This document shows positions 1 to 12,299 of a stretch of DNA of 64,000 bases, in pieces. The notes beneath the pieces were generated by a model that had not been told where the DNA came from, ran no database searches, and saw only the letters and a program-made list of their open reading frames with translations. Location: assembly GCA_013400115.1 (NCBI GenBank), contig VXBP01004359.1, positions 62,001-126,000 on the forward strand. The letters are read 5' to 3'. Position 1 is the first letter of the stretch, and each line of letters begins with the position of its first letter. The position numbers and the translations under genes are program-made. The stretch is from Rhinopomastus cyanomelas. Lineage: Eukaryota; Chordata; Aves; Bucerotiformes; Rhinopomastidae.

Positions 1-644
1 CAGAATTGTAGTGCACTTGTATAGGGGTGTAGTGCTAGCTAACATGGGTTTTATCCTAAACAATACATTTCAGTTCTCTGCCTTGTCTACACAATGCTGA
101 GGGAGGATGCCTTACACAAGCGGTTTGCTTGTATGGCTCAGCTGTAGAGGCACCTTCCTGCTGAAAGAAAAGTCTTCAGGATTCCTTTCAGAGAAGGACA
201 TTCTTTTTCTCTGGTGCATGTACTTCCTGACTTTCTTGGAGCTGAATTAATTTTTAGCTTGAAATGTCTACCTGCAGGGCCCTGTTACACCTTGTCTGGA
301 AAGGGCAAAACTTCTTAGGGATTCTTGAAAGGAGACTTTTCTCTCAAAAAATGTTGGGTGCCAATTCATGAGTGCCTAAATTTAGAAAACTAAACTGAGA
401 TGTTTTGATCATTTTGCCAACCAGCATCTGTACTCTGCTTCATCCGATCAGTCTTGGACTTTACAATGTCTGACTCGGTCACCTTAGGCTTCCCTTTTAA
501 TGAACAGAACAAGTATTCAGTCTTCTGGCAAAGAACATGTTCATAACTGGGCAGGTACAATATTCCTTGGACTGTCTGTTTCTTAGTCTTTAGAAAAGAC
601 ACAGTCCAGAATGGTTTACTGAGAAGTAAGCATTTTCATCATAG
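1..644. other. non-repeat stretch, no gene seen
   Basis: Mixed-composition DNA with only short frames. The longest is a 70-codon antisense frame (390-602) whose product I do not recognise. No repeat family was recognised. Confidence 0.5.
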
Positions 645-1181
645 ACATACTCTGCACTTGTGAGACCTCATCTGGAATACTGGGTTCAGTTCGGGAGTCC
701 CCAACATAAGAAGGACACAAAGTTCCTGGAAGGTGTTCGAAGGAGAGCAATTCAAATGCTCAGAGGGCTGGAGCATCTCCCCTGTGAGGACAGGCTGAGC
801 AAGTTGGGGTTGTTCAGCCTGGAGAAGAGGAGGCTCCCAGGTGACCTTCCAGCAGCTTTCCAGTCTCTGAAGGGGGCTACAAGAAAGCTGGAGTAGGGCT
901 TTTGACACAAGTTTGTAGCAAGAGGACAAGGGGAAAGGATTCCAAATTTGAAGAGGGGAGATTGAGGTTGGATATGACGAACAAATTCTTTGCTGTGAGG
1001 ATGGTGAGATGCTGGACCAGGTTGCCCAAGGAAGCGGTGGCTGCCCCATCCCTGGCAGTGTTGAAGGCCAGGTTGGCTGGAATCCTGAGTAACCTGATCT
1101 AGTGAACATGTTGCTGCATGTGCAGTGAGGTTGGAACCAGATGATCTTTAAGGTCCCTTTCAACTGGCCATTCCATGATCC
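645..1181 (+). mobile_element. CR1 LINE 3' fragment (group B)
   Basis: The conceptual product carries CR1 ORF2 C-terminal signatures: RPHLEYWVQFGSP near 665, LPCEDRLSKLGLFSLEKRR near 777, and TRLPKEAVAAPSLAVLKAR near 1016. A stop at about 896 and a frame change split the frame. The 3' end reads gatgatctttaaggtccc followed by a ccatgatcc tail. The copy is 5'-truncated, starting just before the RPHLEY motif. It resembles the copy at 25,791-26,334 most closely. An antisense 174-codon frame across it is a shadow. Confidence 0.93.
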
Positions 1182-2422
1182 TAAATTAGATATGCCTTAG
1201 TGAACATGGAAGACACTAAACAATACCAATCCTCTGCATTCTAACTCTGAATGAGTAGTGTCCAATCTTCTCAAACAATTCCTATGTCTTGCAAGGGATG
1301 GCAGCCTGAAAGCCACTGTAGATCTCTACAGGAGTACCTGAAGACATAAAATATTCTGGAGGGTACCCTACTCTGTATCTAATTCTGCTTCTGCAACCTT
1401 CTTCATTTTTGGACTCTTTACTTGAGGGTTTTAACAAGATAAATAACAGAAGGCTTTAAAATTTTATCATTTCAGTTATTCATCCTTTGCTACATTGCTA
1501 AGGAAATGTGCTAGTGCTCAGAAAGACTTTTAAGTGTTCCCTACAGCTTCTCCAGGTGTCTCTCAAATGTAAATAAAAGCAGGTGCAGCATTCCTTGTTT
1601 TCAGTTTCTTGGAGTTATTTTTTCCTTTGTGAAACAGATATCATCCTTTAGGAAGCCAGTTTACTCTCTTGTGACTCCCACTGTGCTTGCTGCTGGTGAC
1701 AGATCGTTACGTGCTTGCCATGCTGACACTGTAGGAGAACAAAGTTTGCTAGTAGTAAAATGTGTGATTCAGTAAGTGTAACTATCGTTCTAGTCTAAAA
1801 TAAGTAATCAAGTAGGATCTCTGAAAGGTTCAGCCTTTCCAGCTCTCTGTTTTAAGACTCCATCTTGTTAGGCTTCAAAACAGGTGTCAAACAAGCTACA
1901 ATAACAAACAGGTATTTTTATCTTTCCTTAACAGTCAGTCTCCAATTATTGTGGAGACCTGAATCTAACAAAATACCTAAGAAAACATTGTACTTCTCCT
2001 TGATTTGTAGTCTGTGCCTTTGATTATTACCAAAATGATTAGGTTTTGTTTTGATGTGTTTTTTCCTTTCCCAAACAGTACCACAGATATGAGTCAAGTG
2101 ACAATAGAAAATTTCTTTAGTTTTTTAGCTTGTAAGTAATAATTTTAAGTTCAGAGCCATTACTACAACTGACAGAGGTCTGGGGAGTTACAAAACAACA
2201 TAACTTGCTGATGTTGTTCATTCGCTAGAAAAGCACTTCTGACAAAAGTTTGAGGTGAAATGCAGGCCTTTGTATGTATTAATGTATGTGCTTAATAGTC
2301 TGAGAGGGAAAGCAGAAAAAGGTTTGAGCCTGGCCAGCAGATCGTGTCTGATTCATAATTATGTATGAATGAGAGCTTGAAGGCTTTATTTCTACTTTTT
2401 TTAGTTGCACATACTTAAATAC
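1182..2422. other. AT-rich stretch, no gene seen
   Basis: About 1.2 kb with only short frames and no repeat signature that I can place. Confidence 0.5.
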
Positions 2423-2705
2423 TATAGACACAGATCATTAGGGGTTGAAAGGAACGCCAGAAGTCAGAGTCCAACCTCCCTGTTTGAGCAGGACCATAGA
2501 ACCTATGGTCAGGTCACTCTAGAATGCATCTAGATAGGGCTTGAAAGTCTCCAGAGAAGGAGACTCCACAACCTCCCTGGGCAGTCCTTTCCGGTGCTCT
2601 GTGACCCTTACAGTAGAGGTTTTCCTCATGTTGAGGTGCAACTTCCTGTGCTCCAGATTGCATTCCTTGCCCCTTGTCCTAGCACAGAGTGCAAGTGAAA
2701 AGAAA
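2423..2705 (-). mobile_element. CR1 3' fragment (group E)
   Basis: Read on the minus strand this is the last 280 bp of a CR1: the ORF2 end (cctccctgggcag complement near 2574-2586), the tgcttgagca-type 3' UTR and the 'ttggaaggg'-type terminus near 2440. Many substitutions and no open frame over 60 codons indicate an old insertion. Confidence 0.85.
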
Positions 2706-3396
2706 TAGAAATCCCAAATCTAATTTATGAATTATGAAGCCATGTATCCCAGTAAATCTGAAGCTAGTGCTATCTGTGAGCTATAGAATTTCAGAAGTTA
2801 AGTACCTGGACTAGGCAGATGGACATTTTATTCCAATTAACAGCAGAAATTCAGATGAAACGTCATTATCATCCTAAAGAACAGTAGTACTTTTTGTCAG
2901 TACTGCTTTCAGAAATAACTCTACCAAGTGTCCTCTACTTAATAGCTCTGCACAATTCATCTTCCTTGCAGTAAGTGAATGATGACCCTTGCAACTGTAG
3001 TAATTAAACTTTTCAGTTGCAATAGGGGCCTCTGACAATCTCAAAAGGGGAATTACAAATTAGAACTCTGACAGCCCAGCCCTCTGAAAAGAAATGGACA
3101 TTTTCCCCTTGGCTTTTTAACTCCCATTAAACCTTGGCAGATAAAGTCAGGTGTAGGGGAAAAAAGTTCCACATAATGGAGCATGTTTTTTAGGCCCGTA
3201 TGTGCATTTTCTGTTCCTCTAATCACATTCACATGTGTTCTGAAAATTCATTACCTCTCCATCTAGTGGTACAAGAAGCAAATGATTATTCATTATGGAC
3301 TGAACAGTGATAATGATGCAATAAAGATGTAGTGAAAGAATGGGAAGAAGACCAGTGGGTCGAACGTAAACTGAAGGGAGCTTCTTTTAGCTCTGA
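2706..3396. other. non-repeat stretch, no gene seen
   Basis: AT-rich DNA between two minus-strand CR1 copies. No coding or RNA signal was recognised. Confidence 0.5.
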
Positions 3397-3830
3397 CCAC
3401 AGAATTATCGAATCATTATGGCTGGAAAGGACCTCCAGGGTCCTGAAGTCCAACTCTCATCCCAACATCTCCCCAACCCTTAGACCATGGCCTTGAGTGC
3501 TCTGTCTACTTGTTTTTTAAACACCTCTAGAGACGGTGACTCCACCACCCTGGGCAGCCTGTTCCAGTGCCCAACCACTGTCTCAGTAAAGAACTTGGAT
3601 CCTAAGATCCAATCTAAACCTCCCCTGATGCAACTTGAGGCCATTTCCCCTGAGCCTATCATTAGTAATTTGGGAGAAGAGACCAGCACTAGCCTTGCTA
3701 CAACCTCCTTTGAGGTAGTGGTAGAGAGCAATAAGGTCTCTTCTCAGCCTCTTCCCTAGACTAAATAACCCCTGTTCCCTCAGCTGCTCTAGACCTCTCA
3801 CCAGCAATAAGGCCTCCTTCTAGCTGTTCT
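3397..3830 (-). mobile_element. CR1 3' fragment (group C)
   Basis: A minus-strand ORF2 tail is readable (3480-3731) and includes HWNRLPRVVESPSLEVFKK. The 3' UTR contains the ccatggtctaagggttggg signature of the group (complement near 3475-3490), followed by a degraded tail at 3397-3415. The 5' truncation lies near 3830. It is the same subfamily as the hAT-interrupted copy at 9,061 and serves as a reference for the uninterrupted site. Confidence 0.92.
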
Positions 3831-4922
3831 CTAAAAATATGCACTTAAACCATAACAAATTCAGTTGTGTACAGAGAAGGAAGTACTTTGCAAAGTAGCT
3901 TGAAATACTAGAGTTTAGCTGAACTAGTGGAGAAACCTTAATATTTTTGCAAAGTGTAGTACAGATGTTATCACCGTTCAGCTTTCCCCTGAATGCTTCT
4001 CAGCTGACCATTACAGACGCATTCTAGTCTCTGCTTAGGCTGCATTTTGAATGCCTGAATTAGAATCTCTGTGCTGGAATGCAAGATGTGTGCTTCCTGA
4101 GGCATGCTTGTGTCAAAGAGATCTGCCACAGAGCTGTACTTGGTTCCCCATAATCTCACCTCATCATTTTACACACAATTTTCTAGCTAATTGCTACCAT
4201 AATCTATTAAAACAATGGCCAGTAAAAGAAACAAATTTAGCTTTGCTTAAAGGCTCCTATATGAAGTCTGCAATCAACTGCTTTATTAAGCTAACAGTAA
4301 TACACAATTAAATGATAATTAGATAATGACTTTTGCTGAAGTGAAATTATAATTAATGATGTTTAAATTAAAGTATTGACCTTGAGGCATAATAAACCAT
4401 GCTAATTAAACTAGAAAATATATTAAGCTACAGATTTTCAAAACACCAGAGGTGTGATTTTTCTTTCTTTCCTCAATGACATTAGCTTGGTTCATCATTT
4501 ATTTGCCTTTAAGGGATAGATGAATGTATCCTCATAGATTTAGAGGTAACAGGCAAAAAGTTTATTGTTGAAAGTAAATTAACTTTATAAATTTCCTAGT
4601 TTGTATTGAAATAGACTTGATGTGTTTGTACTGCCTTGCACCTGCACTACGTAGTCCTACAGATAAAATACAGCATCAAAACTGTTGCCATGCCTTTGAA
4701 AGCTTTTTAGGTGTGAGATACAGAAACAAGGTACTGACATACATTTAGCTTGATGACTTTCATCCTCTTATCAAGGTCAATACATAATAACCATCATGAC
4801 CCATGTCAAAACTGCCAATTAATTACAAGACTAGGAATTTTATGGTGTATCATAACCTAAAGTTAATAGCGTGTATGTTCGATGGCTTTCTTGATCTTAT
4901 AACCATACAGTGTGCAAAAGAA
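3831..4922. other. repeat-free AT-rich stretch
   Basis: No gene was recognised. The central part (about 4160-4480) is unusually rich in TAAT/ATTA cores and is listed separately as a weak non-coding element candidate. Confidence 0.45.
4160..4480. promoter_or_regulatory. possible conserved non-coding element
   Basis: This very AT-rich segment holds several homeodomain-type TAATTA/AATTAA cores (for example near 4335-4375 and 4403-4410) and no repeat signature. Such composition is common in vertebrate developmental enhancers but also in neutral AT-rich DNA. The call is inference from composition only. Confidence 0.18.
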
Positions 4923-5467
4923 GCATGGCAAGCAGGTTGAGGGAGGTGATTCTCCTGTTATACTCCACTCTCATGAGACCCCCTTCTGGAGTATTGTGTC
5001 CAGCTCTCTGGCTGCCAGAATAAGCAAGGCATGGGGCTGTGGGAATGAGTCCAGAGGAGGGCTATAAAGATGATTGGAGGGGTGGAGCACTTCTCCTGTG
5101 AAGAAAAACCTAGTAAAATTGGTGAAGTTCAGCACAGAGAGGAAAAGACTCCAAGAGACCTTATAACAGCTTTTCAATACCTAAAGGGGACCTGTAGGAA
5201 AGATGGAGTAGGACTTTTATCAGAGGGTAGTGAAAACGTGAAAGCTAATGGTTTTAAACTGAAAGAGGGTGGATATTAGGAAGAAATTCTGCACTGTGAA
5301 AGTGGTAAGGCAGAGGCTGTGGGTGTCCCTTCCCTGGAACTGTTCAAGGATGGGTTGTACCAGGATTTGCACAGATGACTAGCGGAGGATGCTCTTGCCT
5401 ATGGCAGGAGTGATGGAACTACATGATCTTTGAAGTTCCTTCCAACCTAAGCCATCCTATGATAAAA
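4923..5467 (+). mobile_element. CR1 3' fragment (group F, old)
   Basis: ORF2 C-terminal sequence runs from the region before the RP(H/P)LEY motif (near 4974) through GGVEHFSCEEK (near 5077) to a 3' end 'gaagttccttccaacctaagcc' followed by a decayed tail. Several frameshifts, a run of altered codons near 5010-5040 and loss of the HWNRLP segment mark it as an older copy. Confidence 0.88.
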
Positions 5468-8400
5468 GATCCTATTTAAGGTGTTAATACTATACTCTAG
5501 CAGTGGTTTAATTTATGGCAGAGGGCTACCTAGTAAGGAGTTCTAGGGTTTGTTTCCTGGGAAATATTATTCATCTTCTTTGCATTTCTGCCTGAGGTTA
5601 AAGTAAGTGATAGGTTCAGTGACTGATTGGTGCTGTGAAATTCTATGAAAATAAACACCAGTGAGAGAGGTTTTATTTTTCCTCTCATCTATGTTTTTTA
5701 AAATTGCTTCCTTGGTGGCACTGAAAAATTTTCTCTCATTTAAAATAACATTAATCCACTTCTACTGACAAGTGGTCCTATAGATAATTGGGATAAGAAT
5801 CCATAGAGGGTCTATAATACAAGTTCATTTTTATGTATTACTCAAGAGTTTTCCAGGAACGTACATCAGGTGCTATCACCCTACAGCTCACCTTGAAAAG
5901 TAGTTTGTTCTGTGAATAGACTCATAAATTTAAAATAAACTCAAAAATCAGTCTTCTTTTTGAAGAACAGAACAGAGTCTTGGTTCCCTGTTGTTGCACA
6001 TGCACATACATTCCCTGGATTTAGTAGAATTGCATTGATTTTGGCCACCTGAAGTCCTGGCACATAAATCATGCAAAATGCTGTTCCAATGCACTGGGAA
6101 ATCAGTAGAGCTGTTTGGAAAGCAAAGATAATCTGGAAAGTCTGGAATGGTTCCTACAAAGTTTAAGCATAATTATTATTGATGGTAAATTGCCTCTCTA
6201 TTTCCAACAGTGAGTAAGGATGGCAGAGTAATGTACAAGAATAGATGTTTTGGGATTAACTTCCTTATGCATAAAGCACCCTGAATTCTGACAGAGGCTT
6301 TTTGCCAATGCATTACTAACAGTAACTGCTGATGGAATGAGACAAAAATAGCCTTCTTCAAGATATACTGAGAGGCCAGTCTGACAGAATAAATCTCATT
6401 TGTCTGTGTCCTAGCCTCACTCTTACATTGCAAAGCCTTTACACTCTTGGCAGCATCACTCCTGGATCCTGAACAGAGATCCTCTTTCCATTTGCATTTA
6501 TAATGCAACCTGAAAGGCATCTTGGTAGAACGGTCCCTTTCACTGGGACTTATAAAAAGGAAATTGTTTTGACTGCAAGAATCGTTAGTTGGAATGCGTC
6601 TTGAAGCAGTATTTCAGCACTGCATCCTCAGCTTAAGTGCTTTTATCGCTCAAATGAAGTGTCTACTCTTATTCAGACAGAGGACAAGAGATCACCTACC
6701 TCTTTGTACTACCTTTTTCCTACTTCAGTTTTAATGTTGGCCTTCTCAGAAAGAACAGGACTTGGGAACGTGTAGTGAGTCTAGGGCATTTTTTTCCAGT
6801 CTATGTTGAAATGGAAGATATAGATGTTGATTTAGAAGTTGCAGTGGAGCTTAGCAAACACTTTGTTTTTGGAGACAAAATGAACTAAAACAGACTTTTA
6901 GGTCTGACTTTTTTCCTGTATAAGTTTAAACCATGTTTAAGCTACTTTAGATTCTGATTTGAAGACCAAGTAGTCCTTGTTTTTATCTCCTGGATAAATT
7001 TCTTGTCAGCAACCACTTACTGAAATAAGTGTTGTGAGATACTCAACAGTAATTATTTTAGTTCCTTTTATTTAGAAAAAAATTATCCCTACATTTCAAG
7101 GTGTGAATTCAAGATTTTATCAATTTTTGATGAATGATATGAACACATCTTTATTTTTTCTTGTATTGATTTAGTGATGCAGCGTCTTATCACTGTTTTA
7201 AGCACTGCATTATGAAATATTGTAAGTAGTTGTATTCACATGTTTCACTGTTTTAAGTAGTAGAATTTGTTGTTTCTCCTTGGAGTACTCTGACATTCCA
7301 AGCAGAATGAGTTTAGTATGACTACTCTGGGGCATATTTACTTTTGGCTTGGCTCTGTGGACAGCTACATGAAATGCTGAGCATCAACAACATTCATAGC
7401 CTTCACTGCCTTTCACTGAGAGCCACTGAGTATCTGTGAGGATTCACTTCTGTTCAGGGTCATTTAGAGAACTATGTAGACTCCAGGTGAGTCATTAGAC
7501 TGAGCTGTAAAAGAGGGTATTCAGGTAACTATATATCAAAAAACCACAACCCTCTATTGTGTGTCACACATAAAAAGCAAGCAGGAATTTTTAGGATCAC
7601 CTGGTTTTTATGGTCTGAAACTCTTTGTAATTACCAACTGTATTAATCTACATTAATATATTCACAGTAGCTTACTGTGATTAGTTGTTACATACAAACA
7701 CAAATATGGAAACACATCCTGTGTGCAAGAATAGACAGTGAGATGAAAAGTGTAGAGGCGGCAGTTCTGCACAAATGACTCTGATCACCTAATGACTCAC
7801 AATGGCTCATGAAGAATCTGAGACATAAAGTAATGAAGTACAGCTTGTTGACAGCCACCCAAACGTGACAGCCTGTACAGCAATCCAGTGAGGCAGCAAT
7901 GATGTTGTGCTACAACATTTTAAAGCCCGTGGACTGAGTCAAAATAAAGACAGAATAGCTAATATGCCAGTGCCTCTTACTTTGAGATCCACAATTTCAT
8001 TTCACAATTGAAAACAAGTGTGCAGTTCCTACCAATTGTCCACAATTGGCAATTGTCCACATCAGAATCCTCGCATATTATTTGCTTGAGCTCAGTGTAC
8101 ATTTGCATCTCCAGTTTCAGGCAAAACCCTACGGCAAATTTCTATACAGTGAGTGATCTCAGAGCCCTGGGTGAATGGAAATCTTCCTATGAATGGATGA
8201 TCAAATGTCTTCTGTATCTCCAATCTTTGTCTATGCACAAGACACTTGATTTTCTCTTCTTCCTAACCTTGTATAAGTGATGAAACAAGGAGAACATGTT
8301 CTCATGACATACAGGAAGATGAAATGTTAGCTCTTCTGAACCTAGTAACAGTAAGAACTACTGATGCAAATAACGTAATCCTTCAAATCTGTAATTTAGG

Positions 8401-9060
8401 GAACTATTTCTGAATAATCTGGTAAATAAATGCATGTATTACTTAAATGAAACCTGCATAGGAATTAAGACATAGTAAAAGCTGATGATTCTGTGAGAAA
8501 TATATTGTTCTTGCAGGCATTGTGTAAGGCTACATTTTAGGATAGAAGTATTCTATTACTCCAAATGAGGAATATAATTTGTTAGCAGAATTTTCTGTCC
8601 TTTTATCCCATACTTGCCTGAATAATAATGCAGAGTATATAAGGTTGAAATGTTTTGGAATATTAAAACCTCCTTTTCACTGAACACAAATGTGATGGGT
8701 TCCCTAGCAGGTTTGACTGTGAAAAGGTACCTGATGATAGAGTTTTAAAACTCACCTGTGCAGTCTCTGTTTAAGTGTTCCTATCATCATTTAAGTGTGA
8801 CCTATGAAGTAGAATGAAACATAAAGCAATTCTAATCAGTGTGCATTTCAACAGGGACTTTGTGCTAGCAGGCAGAGAAGATTTCACCCATAACCATCAG
8901 TGCCATTTGATAGGCACATGATGGGGGCAGAAAAAACTTGTACCTTGATCCAGAATGATGTATTCTAATCCTGTAATAAGAAAACCAAATAAACTAATAA
9001 TTTCTTTGTTTCTTAATTTTTTTTTTTAATAGGGAAACTTTTGGCATTAGACAGTACTGA
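5468..9060. other. longest block free of recognised repeats (3.6 kb)
   Basis: No gene was recognised. The largest frames are a 114-codon antisense frame (6176-6520) and a 90-codon frame (8008-8280), neither resembling a known family. A short direct repeat, caattgtccaca, occurs at 8033-8044 and 8050-8061. A gap of this size is not exceptional for the average CR1 spacing here. Confidence 0.5.
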
Positions 9061-9521
9061 CCAGTAGGAGTAGGGAGGGGACGAGTACCCCTGTACTCTG
9101 CACTCATGAGACCACACCTTGAGTACTGGGTTCCACAGTATGAGAAAGATATTGAGGGGCTGGAGAAGGTCCAGAGAGGGGTAACAAGTCTGGATAGAGG
9201 GCTGGAAAACAGGCCCTTTGAAGAGCAGCTGAGGGAACTGGGGTCACTTAGTCTAGAGAACAGGAAGCTGAAAGGAGACCACCTTCTCTACGACTGCCTA
9301 AATGGAGGTTGTAATGAGGCTAGTGCTGGTCTCTTCTTCCAAATTACTAATGATAGGACGAGGAGAAATGGCCTCAAGTCTTGTCAGGGGATGTTTAGTT
9401 TGGATCTTAGGAAAAAGTTCATTCACGAGAGGGAAATAATCACAGGCTGCCCATGGAGGTGGTGGAATCCCCATCCCTGGAGGTGTTTAAAAACTGAGTA
9501 GCTAGAGCACTTGGGGCCATG

Positions 9522-9529
9522 GTCTAGGG
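9522..9529. repeat. hAT target-site duplication, left copy
   Basis: Eight bases, gtctaggg, precede the DNA transposon. They match the right copy at 9726-9733 (ctctaggg) at 7 of 8 positions. Eight-base duplications are characteristic of the hAT superfamily. Confidence 0.75.
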
Positions 9530-9725
9530 CAGGGGTCCTCAAACTTTTTAAACAGGGGGCCAGTTCCCTGTCCTCGGACAGTGTCAGGGGCTGGAGCCGC
9601 CCGCCTCAGCCTGGCCGCGCACTCCACAGGAAGTGGCGAACTGCGCCTGCCCAGAGGGGTGGTGGGTAAATACCGCCAGACTGGCAGGCCGGATTGGACG
9701 CGGGCCATGTTTGAGGACCCCTAGA
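9530..9725. mobile_element. non-autonomous hAT (Charlie-type) DNA transposon, about 196 bp
   Basis: The left end caggggtcctcaaac and right end gtttgaggacccct form terminal inverted repeats identical over 14 bases apart from the outermost base. These ends resemble Charlie-like hAT families known from several vertebrates. The interior has no transposase, is GC-rich and carries about 11 CpG dinucleotides, in contrast with the AT-rich surroundings. Two extra bases (ga, 9724-9725) separate the right terminus from the duplicated target. A 68-codon antisense frame across it (9502-9708) is incidental. CpG retention and matching ends suggest a fairly recent insertion. Confidence 0.85.
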
Positions 9726-9733
9726 CTCTAGGG
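9726..9733. repeat. hAT target-site duplication, right copy
   Basis: ctctaggg, the partner of 9522-9529, after which the CR1 3' UTR continues as gttagggagctgttggga. Confidence 0.75.
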
Positions 9734-9777
9734 GTTAGGGAGCTGTTGGGATGATTCTATGGTTCTATTTTATGATA

Positions 9778-10372
9778 CTGCATTAACAGCAATTATAGTT
9801 CTATTGCTCTTGAAATCACCTTGTTACTGTATAGTGACATGAAGCAGCAGAAAGTATTTTATGAAGTGGTTGAAATGAAACAGCACACTTGCATATTCCT
9901 TTGCACATGCACCCAGAATAGTGTACGTGTTCACTACAAACTTAACATGATTGCAAAGCAATGCCCACAGTGCAGTTACTTCTCTTCTTTACATGCAGCA
10001 CTTCCATTTATGGATGGACAGTACTTGTCTGCTACTTTAATATCACTCTATTAAATAACAAAGTACCAAACAATAAAACCATTTGATTGTTTTCTTTCAT
10101 AGAGGGTGTTAGGTTGTGTGCAGAGAGCAGTTTATGGCTTTTCCACAACAATAACATATCATTATGCATTATATTCTTCTGCAATAGACATCTTTTTAAC
10201 CTCATAAATCATTTTCCTCCCGTGTTAACATTTGCAATTGTATACCCCTGTGTGCTTCTGATTTGCTCAGGGCTATGGACAGTCCCAACAGATGCAAGTC
10301 TGCTGCTTCAATTGGGGAAAGCTCTGATTTTTTTTTTTTCCATATGATTTAATCCACATGAGAAGGTAATAT
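9778..10372. other. non-repeat stretch, no gene seen
   Basis: It contains two unrecognised frames of 77 and 86 codons and an 11-base T run near 10,329. Nothing else was identified. Confidence 0.5.
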
Positions 10373-10768
10373 ATAGAATCATAGAAAGGTTTCAGTTGGA
10401 AGAGACCTTGAAGATCATCAAATCTAACCTTTTCCCCAGCCCTATCAGCATCACTAAACCCTGTCACACAATGCAATATCTATCTTTCTCTTAAACACCT
10501 CCAAGCATGGGGGGACTCAGCCACCTCCCTGGGCAGGCTGTTCCAGTGCCTGACAACCCTTCCAGGAAGAAATTCCTCTTGACATCCAACCTGAACCTCC
10601 CCTGGCACAGCTTAAGGCCATTTCCTCTCGTTGCATCACTGGCCACTAGGGAGAAAAGACCAACCTTTGCCTCTGTACAACCTCCTTTCAAGTACTTGTA
10701 GTAAGATCTCCCCTCAGCCTCCTATTCTCCAGGCTAAACAGCCCTACATCCCTCAACTATTTGTCACA
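10373..10768 (-). mobile_element. CR1 3' fragment (group C), inverted partner of 13,783-14,165
   Basis: On the minus strand: FSLVASDATRGNGLKLCQGR and FRLDVKRNFFLEG, then a distinctive 3' UTR containing tttaagagaaagatagatat and gctgatagggctggggaaaa, and the tail at 10,373-10,395. It shares nearly all of its length, including the unusual UTR, with the plus-strand copy about 3 kb downstream. It is 5'-truncated inside the ORF2 tail. Confidence 0.93.
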
Positions 10769-12299
10769 TGAAGAAATTAAGCCTTACTGATGAACTTGCT
10801 ACATAATAAATACTCTGGCAACTCTGGGACGACAGAACTGTTTGAAGCTCTCATTGTGTTTCTCTCCCATGTGAAAGAGACTGTCTGTGTTTTTCTGCCT
10901 TATTTTCTTTTTCTGCTCCATTTGGATAGAAGCAAGGGATGTGCTAACTCACATCTTCCACTGACTATGCATGCATTCAGAGGTGTCGGGGAAATAAACG
11001 TTGCTGGGTCTTTACACTTGTGATCTCTCAGTTGCCCATGCAAATACAGCCTCCTTATGCTGAAGATTGTTTTAAATTCTCTTGGCCAAATACAAACTGA
11101 TTTTCAGAGGTCGCTAAATGTTGCTGCTGAATTGCAGTTTTCTCTCAGGGATCACACAGCTCAGATGCTACCACATTCAAAAAAGTAGGGTGCAAACATT
11201 CTGTTAAGCTGCCAGCAAGGCATTTTATTTACGTTCTAGAGTTGTATGAATAATTGAACCATTTCTATTCAAACATTTCAAGGACATCAGTTATGCCGGG
11301 TTAGATGAAAAATTCAACATGCTATCTCTCTGAGAAAGACTTCTGGTTTCTCAGCTCTTCAAGAAACCATTTAAATAGGAAGCTCTTTGCAGATTTTAAT
11401 GCGAGTAGCATTCTACACTGCATGCGCAAAAGGGCTTTTATTATTATTCCTGACTTGTGCAAATAAAAGCTGCCTGATTGTGCAGCACAGAGCAGCCAGG
11501 CAGCAAACATGGCTTGTATCAGCCGTATGGAGCAGTTAATTACCTAATATCAGCGTGACAGCTGTAGCTCCTTGCTAAGGATGAGAAATAATGTGCTGCC
11601 CTTTGTACAGGAGTTCATTCAGTACTATTTCATGCACAATTAAGTTCCTCCATGATTACCGAAATGCCTGGGGAAAGAAAGAACAAAACAACACACTAAA
11701 ATTACTTTCTTGAAACTATCTGAATAAGTACCAACCATTGCTGTCTGTACAGCAGAGCACAAAGTCAACACAAGCCATGTGTTTGTCACTTCCAGGAACT
11801 GCCATTATTTCTACGTAATGCACTTTTTTCAGGAAGTGCATCCCATATTAAAGCATCTTATGCTCATTTATTTATTGCAATTGCCTGTGATATTTTTTGA
11901 GTTTTCCACTCTGAAGTGCCACATTATGATTCCACTGCCTTTTAATAGTCTTATTTTGCATGTAAATAAAGATTAAGGTCAGAAATATGCAGTTACCTCA
12001 ACTTTCATAGCATCCAATTCTTAATAATAATGAAAGATTTCCTAATAAAACATTTTTATTTCATAATAAGAGGTGGAATTTTGTTTGGGATATTCCAAAC
12101 CATGTTGTGGCCTTTTCCATATCTTCACTCACATGCTTTCTGAGGGCTATGTGAAACACACATGCATCAGTAGCAGTGAAGGACTTGCAGCGTGAACAGC
12201 AAATTCTGAGACACAAAATACTAAAGAATCATTTGGCCTTTCTGGCACTATGTGAGAATTATGGTAAAACAACATAAATGTTATGATGTTATGGAAAGA
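10769..12299. other. repeat-free stretch
   Basis: No gene was recognised. The central portion (about 11,230-11,700) looks less AT-biased and more complex than its flanks and is listed separately. Confidence 0.45.
11230..11700. promoter_or_regulatory. possible conserved non-coding element
   Basis: A complex, repeat-free segment with dispersed TAATTA-like and octamer-like words (cagttaattacctaat near 11,533; tgcatgcgcaaaa near 11,419; catgcacaattaag near 11,632). Composition only; no alignment was available. Confidence 0.18.

Larger units (their letters stand above)
9061..9777 (+). mobile_element. CR1 3' fragment (group C), interrupted by a hAT element
   Basis: ORF2 sequence starts just before MRPHLEYWVP (9106) and is open for 131 codons to about 9501 (SLENRKLKGDH, FSLDLRKKFIH). 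The 3' UTR motif ccatggtctaggg is cut at 9529 and resumes at 9726 with ctctaggggtta, ending in a gattctatggttctat tail at about 9777. Removing 9530-9725 and one flanking copy restores a normal CR1 3' UTR, so this is one insertion split by another. Confidence 0.93.

Noticed and set aside
639..1163. 174-codon minus-strand frame
   Set aside because: It is antisense to a plus-strand CR1 ORF2 fragment.
5468..9060. 3.6-kb CR1-free block as evidence of selection against insertions
   Set aside because: With a mean spacing near 1.2 kb, one or two gaps of this size are expected by chance.
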